A DNA stretch of 64,000 bases from Anaspis maculata (lineage: Eukaryota > Arthropoda > Insecta > Coleoptera > Scraptiidae), in assembly GCA_949128115.1 (NCBI GenBank), contig OX421963.1, positions 40,779,979 through 40,843,978 of the forward strand, written 5' to 3'. Under the pieces are notes generated by a model, which was not told the DNA's origin, ran no database searches, and saw only the letters and a list, made by a program, of their open reading frames with translations. The position numbers were made by a program, and so were the translations under genes. This document shows positions 57,466-64,000 of this stretch, in pieces (within the stretch, counting starts at the first letter, position 1; every line of letters starts with the position of its first letter).

Positions 57466-58599
57466 AACATACAAAAAGTCCCCAACTTTACCCCGTGTGC
57501 GTCATTGTTTTTTTGACAGGCAAAGATGAAGACACCTCAAAATGCACTTTCCGCTTAAAAATGCTCCTAGTTCTCAACCACTCAATCGATTTCTCTTATC
57601 TTGGTCTTGAATGAAAGATAATGAATCAAAGTGGATGATATGGGATAACTTTTGTCCGAAATTTGACACTAACAGACCTATTTTTTTGATAATGACACTT
57701 TTTTCGTGTTTTTTTTCTTATGCTTCAGTTAACATTTTACTTTTGCATCGACCACTGAATGTCACTTGGTATTATTATATGCAGTACATTCCTCACAGTT
57801 TTAGCTTCAAAATGACGTATATTTCTCGGTATATTCTAGCTTCATTGTGAATTGTCCAGCAATTCCAATAAGGATTCTATGAAGTTAGGTCAAACGCATT
57901 ACATAGGGAAAATCACTTCAACAATATTAACCTAGACTTTGATCTGTGATAATTGATCCTACGTTCAATATGCACAGCATCGTACTGACTAAATCTGGCT
58001 CGAAATCTGGTCTGGTAGTACTCGTATGAGTAGGTACTAGGTACAGTTTCGCAATTTTCCTCTATAGTTTCCTTATCATTTTTCCACCTTGTAACCACTT
58101 ACGTCGCGTTCATGATATGATAGTCTTATGCAGAAAAGTCCATATAACTCATCCAGTCTTGAATCCAAATGATTGATGCATCAAACGCAAAAAAAACCCA
58201 AATTGAAAAACCGGCTTTATTTTGGTCCCAAAATCACGTTTTTTTGCCGAAAATTGGTCAAAAGATTTTTTAAACAGAATTTGAATGTCATAATCGGATT
58301 TGCAAGGTCAGATTTAGTGAGAAACGATACCCAACATGCTAGTGTTGTCTCAATATTAATGAAAACCAAATTTCTTGCATGGGTCACCCATTGCCCCCCT
58401 CCCGAGCTCCCCTCACGGGGACCATAGACATCTAGTTTGTCAATAAGTTTCACTCATAACCCAATGTATCCAAATATAATAAATTTGAAACCACTGATTA
58501 GATTACTTTTGTCCTAGAATTTTTTTAATGAAAATTTTGACCCCCCCCCCTCAAAAATTATGACGCACACGGAGAAAAGTTGGGGACTTTTAGTATGTT
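57466..58599. mobile_element. TIR element, 1.13 kb, 40-bp inverted ends
   Basis: The left end AACATACAAAAAGTCCCCAA then CTTTACCCCGTGTGCGTCAT and the right end (complement of AACATACTAAAAGTCCCCAA then CTTTTCTCCGTGTGCGTCAT) match at about 36 of 40 positions. The interior does not pair. A run of ten C lies at about 58541-58550. No transposase seen. A lone terminus of the family is at 2412-2431. No clear target duplication. Confidence 0.75.
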
Positions 58600-58689
58600 G
58601 TTTGGTAAGGTTAAGTGGGTACGATACCGTGAAGATTGCACGTGTATTAATTTGTTTCATGTTAAACGCTAAAAAGCCTGGGCTATTAA

Positions 58690-59013
58690 GGACGGTGTTC
58701 AATTGGTAAAACAAGCGTTGCGGAATCAATCCCTGTGGGTTTATTCCTTGACGGATTTTTACCATTTTGGTCTCTTCCGAAAGCTACAAGAATGTACTTT
58801 GGTTTGAGCCCATTGGCATTTGCGAAATCTAAGATTTTTTCGAAAATTTTGACATTTGAAAAAATTATTTTTGGATTTTGGGAATGCCAATGGGCTCAAA
58901 CCAAAGTACTTCCTTGTAGCTTTCGAAAAAGACCAAAATGGTGAGAATCCGTCAAGGAATAAACCCACACGGATTGATTTCGCAACGCTTATTTCACCAA
59001 TATGACTCCATCC
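58690..59013. mobile_element. Palindromic MITE family B, copy B2 (324 bp)
   Basis: It starts GGACGGTGTTCAATTGGTAA and ends with the complement of GGATGGAGTCATATTGGTGA, flanked by TTAA on both sides (58686-58689 and 59014-59017). Arms match B1 over the full length, with a slightly longer centre (about 58835-58880). Perfect TTAA flanks confirm the target site of this group. Confidence 0.85.
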
Positions 59014-59099
59014 TTAACAAGGTGTATTGATTACAACATCGCACGTCTAACCGCTGCACCAATACGTCATTCTACCGTTTGCAATGAGATTTCAATAGA

Positions 59100-60845
59100 G
59101 TTTTCCCAAATAGTGGACGTGGTACAACCGAAATAGGGAATATAAGTTGCAAATGATGATAAAGGCAAACCACTTTGCAGAGTTACAACTGAGACCTAAA
59201 TAAACAATTTGACCCGCAGTGCTTTTCTTTTTGTCCCTTAGGATTTAAATAGCGCCCTTTTTTCAAAATGGCGGATATTATCTAGGGGCAGAAGGTATCG
59301 AATAGCCTAGTGATGCCCAGCTTAGTAGAAATATATGAGGCTATGTTTCAATCGGTTTCTCGGACATCAAATACTATTTAAAAAAATGGTGGAACATTGT
59401 CATACACTGCAGGCAAATTTGGTGGAGGCGCCAAAAGGAATTTAGTACTGTCATAAGAAAATTGCTGTAACATTTTTATTTTTCAACCGATTTTAATACA
59501 AGACATCTCATTTTGTAGAAAAATGAATTCTTCTTGTTACCTTGTACCTTCCATTTGAGAAGACATTGAGGAATGTTAAAGAAAAAATTAAAAAATAATT
59601 TGAAAGAAAAAAGATTTTTTTATTTTTTTATTTTCATGAAAATTGCCTCATTTGTAGATTTTGATGTGCCCTTTCTAAATTTGCACTTTTCCGATTGCTA
59701 TCTTTGCAGCACGCGCCGTCATATTGAATAAATGATGTCTGAAAAGAAGTTTTTGACAATATCTGAATTTTGGCCTTTGTGTCATTAAAATGTTTATATA
59801 CATATAAATGCACATTCAATCCTCCTCAGTTTGACACCTAAACCAGCTCTATGCGACCCGCGGTTCTTGAGCTAGACCTTCTGGAAGTATCAATTTTCGG
59901 TTCCAGAAGAATAAAAATCACCTCTTGGGGCTGTGCCAGGGCCACCAATGTTCATGATTTGTGATAAATGACGACTCGTTATTGATGGGTAACAAAATTA
60001 AGACATGGTGGTGATCCAGTGGTGAAATCCGGTAGGCGGGGTCACTATTTAACACCGGAAATTGATACTTCCGGAAGCTCTAGCTCAAGAACCCCGAGTC
60101 GCACAGAGATGATTCAGGTGTCAAATCGTGGAGAATTGAATGTACTTTCATACGTATGTGAACATTTTATTCTTGCATGGACTAAAATTTAGATATTGTC
60201 AAAAACTTCTTTTCAGATATCATTTTTTCAAGATGGCGGTGCGCACTGAGAAGATATAAATCGAAAAAGTGCAAATTTAGAAAGGGCACATCGAAATCTA
60301 CAAATGAGGCAATTTTTATAGAAATAAAAAAATAAAAAAAATCTTTTTTTTTCCAAACTATTTTTCAATTTTTTTTTTACATTCCTCAATGTCTATTTTC
60401 ATGAAAGGTATAAGATAACAAGAAGAGTTTACTTTCCTACAAAATTAAATGTCTTGTGTTAAAATCGGTTGAAAAATGAGAATGTTACAGCGATTTTCTT
60501 ATGACCGTACTAAATTCATTTTGGCGCCTCCACCAAATTTGCCTGTGACAGATGTCAATGTTCCACCATTTTTTTAAATAGTGTTTGATGTCCCAGAAAC
60601 CGATCGAGACATAGCTCCATATATTTTAACAAAGCTGGACATCACCAGGCTAGTCGATACCTTCTGCCCCTAGATAAAATCCGCCATTTTGAAAAAGGGG
60701 CGCCATTCAAATCCTAAGGGACGAAGAAAAAAAAAGCACTGCGGGTCAAATCGTTTATCTAAGTCCTAGTTACGAACCTGCAAAGTGGTTTGGCTTTATC
60801 ATCATTTGCAACTTGTTTTTTCCTACCACGTCCACTAAAACTGAT
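59100..60845. mobile_element. Long palindromic element PB, 1.75 kb, related to P6
   Basis: Arms about 59100-59965 and 59975-60845 are inverted copies: TAGTGGACGTGGTA against TACCACGTCCACTA at the ends, ACCCGCAGTGCTTTT against AAAAAGCACTGCGGGT, and TGGTGGAACATTG with GCAGGCAAATTTGGTGGAGG and their complements. It shares the GCAGGCAAAT.TGGTGGAGGCGCC core and the TTGTCAATATCT and ATGGCGG strings with P6 at moderate identity. An ATTTTTTTATTTTCATG-type AT-rich segment lies in both arms (59600-59640, 60310-60370). No transposase. Confidence 0.8.
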
Positions 60846-61741
60846 GGCTGGGTCGTATAATTATTATGATCGGTGATATTTCTTAGAATTGAAATCGAGT
60901 TGCAAATTTAATGAGTTCTTAGGACATGAAATACAATAGAAGAAGGGAAGAAGATTTTAGAAAGTTACTGATATCGCAAATTTTTTGCTGGCAGTTTATT
61001 GTTGAAATGGTTAGGTACACAGATTACATCAAAGGTGTTTACCAAAAAAAGTATCACCTTGCGAACATTGGAATTTTACAACACAACACATTGAAACTTC
61101 CTAGAAACTATAAGATGCATGAAGAACTGGAAATATCTGGCTGTTAGATGTTGCGATAATATTAGATTTGGCTTTTTATTAATGCGCACCTCAAAAGTAG
61201 GGTCTTTGTTTCGTGTATTATTTATAAATAAACAATCACACGCAGTTTGCTAATGGACGTTGTTTTCTTGTGTTTTTTCTTTTGTCGTGAACTTGAGCTG
61301 AACTTGTCTGCCGAAAAAGTGAAAAATAGAGGCCAACTAAAATGGCTTTGGCAATATAATGTACATTTTAAAATTTCAATTTTCGAAAAATTTATTTTTT
61401 CAATGTTTGAAAAAATACTCTAATTCTGTAGCCAGTTCTCGAATGAGTGCCTTTAATCTTGTTGTTTTTTCGGCATTCAGGTTTAGCCGAGGAAGTTTAG
61501 ACAGGAAAGTCTATATCTGTGTCCCTTTCGCAGTGTTGCCGCTAGTATGCAGTTTGTCCTTGTCATGGAAATGATATCCTTATTAACTTATGGCAGTGAA
61601 TTCCCAAAGTTCGGTTTTATTTTTAACCCACCTTGATATTTTTGCTGTTTTTGCAATCATAATAATTAATATTAATGAATTCATCACAATGTCCTATTTA
61701 TCATATCTTATATCATGTCTGTATTTAGTGGATGATTTCAA
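60846..61741. other. No recognised feature
   Basis: A 73-codon frame (60926-61147) starts at a good ATG but has no motif I know. No repeat ends recognised. Confidence 0.4.
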
Positions 61742-62701
61742 TAGTGGGGGGGGCTAGTGGAATGGTCTGTGCATTTTGTGATCAAAGCATGAAATTTGGC
61801 ATACTTGTTCAGAAGACCCTCCTTCGCAATTCCAGATGTGGCGCCACGCGAGATTTTGCGCCAAAGACACTGTATTGCGGGTAATATACTTGCTAGGGGT
61901 AAATTCTGCAAAAATGGTTCCTGGCCGGTCTCTGGTACCGCAGTCGATATTTTTTTAGTTCTGTTTAGTTGAAATTACATGTAGAAATGAGTGAGGAGTA
62001 CATCTTCACAAGCAAAGTTCCAAATGCTGCCTCTATACGTTGTTTCAATACATTTTAAGGCCAACTTTGTTTTAGTACAGGAAACATGGTAAAAAAATTG
62101 CCAAAACCTCGGCAAAGATATGAACGTCCTGAAAATTTGATATTCTGTCCAAAATTATGTGCCCTACTACATATCTAAAATTGCCAAAAATCGCACCCCG
62201 AAGCTTCGAGTTATTTGAGGGGGGGTAACAAATTGCAACTCAAAATAAAAGGTATAGAACCCGATGAAACCCGTCAATCCAATGGATGCAAATAGGTACG
62301 TCGTAGTTCGACGCATCACAACCAGTTGATACAATTTTGGCACAAAAAGTGTCGATCATTGTTGAAGGGGGGTAAAATTTACACACCGGATTTAAGTTTA
62401 GGACATTGAATTTAGTCGGAAAAGATACCAATTTTGTCGTGATCGATTCTTCATGGCCCAGGAAGAAAAAGAGCCAGCCGGCCGAGTTTCGCCCTCCCCC
62501 GCGACCCCCCTTCAACAATGATCGACACTTTTTGTACAAAAATTGTATCAACTGATTGTGATGCGTCGAGCTACGACGTATTTGCATTCATTGTATTGAC
62601 GGGTTCATCGGTTCATTCGAGTTGCAATTTTTTACCCCATCTCCAGTAACTCGAAGCCCCGGGGTGCGATTTTTGGCAATTTTAGATATGTAGTAGGGCA
62701 C

Positions 62702-63738
62702 AATGGGGTACTTGCCTATTTTTTTTTTATTGGCTTAATCGATAGTATGGTTAAAAATAATGTACCCGTATTTTTTCTTTTTCCTAAATTCCCAAAATTG
62801 CGGCCGCAATGCGTGTTTTAAAAATATATTTGTGACGTCACAAATATATTAGATATAGAACATAGAAGGACTCTTTTTCCTCGTTGGGTTGGCAATGATA
62901 TAACGTCGCCAAGGTGCCGTTTTCAAACAACAAGATCTGAGTCCGACTGACAACGTCAAACCGCCGACCGTAATTTCTTCCTGTGCCCTTTTTTTGCCTT
63001 TGACTGCTTTGATCGAGGCTTTGATCTAAGCGGTAAGTACCTACTCGTTTTGTTCATTCCTTGTTCAACCTAACTAGTCTCTTTCTTTAGTCTCCAGTGC
63101 TGTCCACCTAAAAGCCTTTCGCATGTTTGTCACCCGTGTTCTGACCTGGCTGACCCTCGGCTTCATTTCGGACATCAGTGTTCCTGCTCCCCACATTTTA
63201 TTTGGAGATCCATCGCGTCCTCCCCACATGGATCTCTTGTAGCTCTAGAGTATTACCTATCCGGAATTGTATGCTAATGATGAACCTATAGAAGCTCACT
63301 GTTCATTTTCAGCCTCTTATTTCTGTGCTATTATTGGTGATCCTCCAGATTTTCCCCTAGAAATAAATTATCTCGACTGAGACAGTGTTATAATAGGTTT
63401 CTGGAGTCAGTTTCTTCGGAACCTTGTTCGACTTTATTGTCTAAATGCTCATGGTAAAAGAATTCGATAGGAAACCGGTTTTGCGATAGCATGTTCAAAA
63501 TGACAGTGTCACAGTGACATCCCTGACATTCTTGATTATTTCATTGTCACACAGTCAGACCAACCCCACTCAAAATCCCTGTCCTGGCGCGAAGCTTTTA
63601 GGAGGATTTTTCAAATTCGTTTTTTTCTGTAGAAAACGACGGGATTTTTGTGAAATTCTCAGTAGAGTCCCCTTATCACTTATACTAGCAATCAAAAGTA
63701 TTTCCAGCTGAATCTATTCCATTGGCAAGTACCCCATT
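62702..63738. mobile_element. TIR element inserted in P9, 1.04 kb
   Basis: Inverted ends AATGGGGTACTTGCC (62702-62716) and GGCAAGTACCCCATT (63724-63738) are perfect complements. The sequences on both sides join as a continuous P7-family arm (GTAGTAGGGCAC before, ATATCAAATTTTCAGGACG after). The interior is unlike the AT-rich palindromes: it contains a 28-bp perfect palindrome with a TGACGTCA core, a GC-richer part, and plausible splice signals GCGGTAAGTA (63030-63039) and CTTTAG (about 63086-63091). A 37-codon frame from 63123 is not recognised. It may carry captured host sequence. Confidence 0.7.
62823..62850. promoter_or_regulatory. 28-bp perfect palindrome with CRE-like core
   Basis: Fourteen bases on either side of the centre pair exactly; the core TTTGTGACGTCACAAA contains the TGACGTCA full CRE (CREB/ATF) site. 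It lies about 120 bp inside the left end of the inserted TIR element and upstream of the possible donor at 63030. A role as promoter element is inference. Confidence 0.45.
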
Positions 63739-64000
63739 CTGAACAAGAATATCAAATTTTCAGGACGTTCATGACTTGGCCAAGGTTTTGGCAATTTTTT
63801 TACCATGTTTCCTGTACTAAAACAAAGCTGGCCTTAAAATGTATTAAAACAACGTACAAAGGCAGCATTTGGAACTTTGCTTGTGAAAATGCACTCCTCA
63901 CTCATTTCTACATGTAGTTTTAGCTAAACTGAACTAAAAAATACCGACTGCGGTACCAGAGACCGGCCAGGAACCATTTTTGCAGAATTTACCCCTATAG

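Larger units (their letters stand above)
61742..64000. mobile_element. Palindromic element P9, P7 family, runs off the window
   Basis: The left arm (61742-62370) matches P7 from its outer part inwards (GATCTGTGC/GGTCTGTGC, TGGCGCCACGC, GTACCGCAGTCG). It breaks off at TTGTTGAAGGGGGG, and the right arm starts at AATTTACACACCGG (about 62375), so the centre (about 1 kb compared with P7) is missing. The right arm continues to 62700, is interrupted by an inserted TIR element (62702-63738), and resumes to beyond 64000. No coding sequence. Confidence 0.8.

Noticed and set aside
1..64000. CRISPR arrays, bacterial operons, rRNA genes or an organelle genome
   Set aside because: No regularly spaced short direct repeats, no dense coding, no rRNA-like conserved stretches; the repeats are those of a eukaryotic nuclear genome.

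Overview
The window looks like transposon-dense, gene-poor nuclear DNA from an animal, most likely an arthropod. It is AT-rich, has no open frame longer than about 160 codons, has no bacterial-style operons or ribosome binding sites, and has eukaryotic repeats throughout: LINE 3' ends, a Ty3/Gypsy ruin, a tRNA-derived SINE, hAT-type insertions with 8-bp target duplications, many MITEs, microsatellites and interspersed TAGGTACC/TACCTACC-like strings. The strings and the repeat mix made me think of a sap-feeding hemipteran, but that is an impression and I cannot verify it. I found no intact host gene. The only protein-coding remains I can defend belong to transposons: three LINE fragments, one gypsy gag-pol remnant and a possible Tc1/mariner scrap.

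The striking property is the amount of long inverted-repeat DNA. At least ten palindromic elements, with arms from about 80 bp to 1.15 kb, occupy roughly 25 kb, and several nest inside one another. In order: a palindrome at 2765-3920; one at 5189-6351 whose two arms each carry a tRNA-like Pol III promoter module; a 6.5-kb composite at 8949-15425, a TA-flanked palindrome invaded by a 3-kb hAT element that itself contains a 1.1-kb palindrome, plus a second copy of that palindrome family and a small MITE; 19692-21890, with a 1.8-kb TIR element in its middle; 25993-26605; a two-level nest at 27044-30055; 36770-37690; a three-level nest at 40386-41541; two diverged relatives side by side at 49227-51508 and 51540-53657; one at about 54120-55640 around a 554-bp TIR element; 59100-60845, a distant relative of 27044-30055; and 61742 to the window end, a third relative of 49227-51508 with its own 1-kb insertion.

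Between these lie an 820-bp repeat present twice in the same orientation (112-930 and 16183-17010), tandem repeats (22250-22617, 23607-23755, 34180-34340, 35085-35560), a LTR-like segment (36306-36600), the gypsy remnant (42830-44330), and a cluster of TTAA-flanked MITEs (44433-45603). In that cluster two different MITEs with the same GGACGG terminus sit back to back and share one TTAA.

No genes work together here in the usual sense. The logic of the window is insertion history: nesting order, target duplications and arm-versus-arm divergence allow a relative chronology. The inference I would test first is that these long palindromes are foldback or long-TIR transposons whose read-through RNA forms hairpins feeding small-RNA silencing. 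A YY1/Pho-like motif (AANATGGCGGC) recurs in several unrelated repeats and is the best cross-family signal I noticed. All boundaries were read by eye and may be off by several bases; family names are given only where motifs support them.
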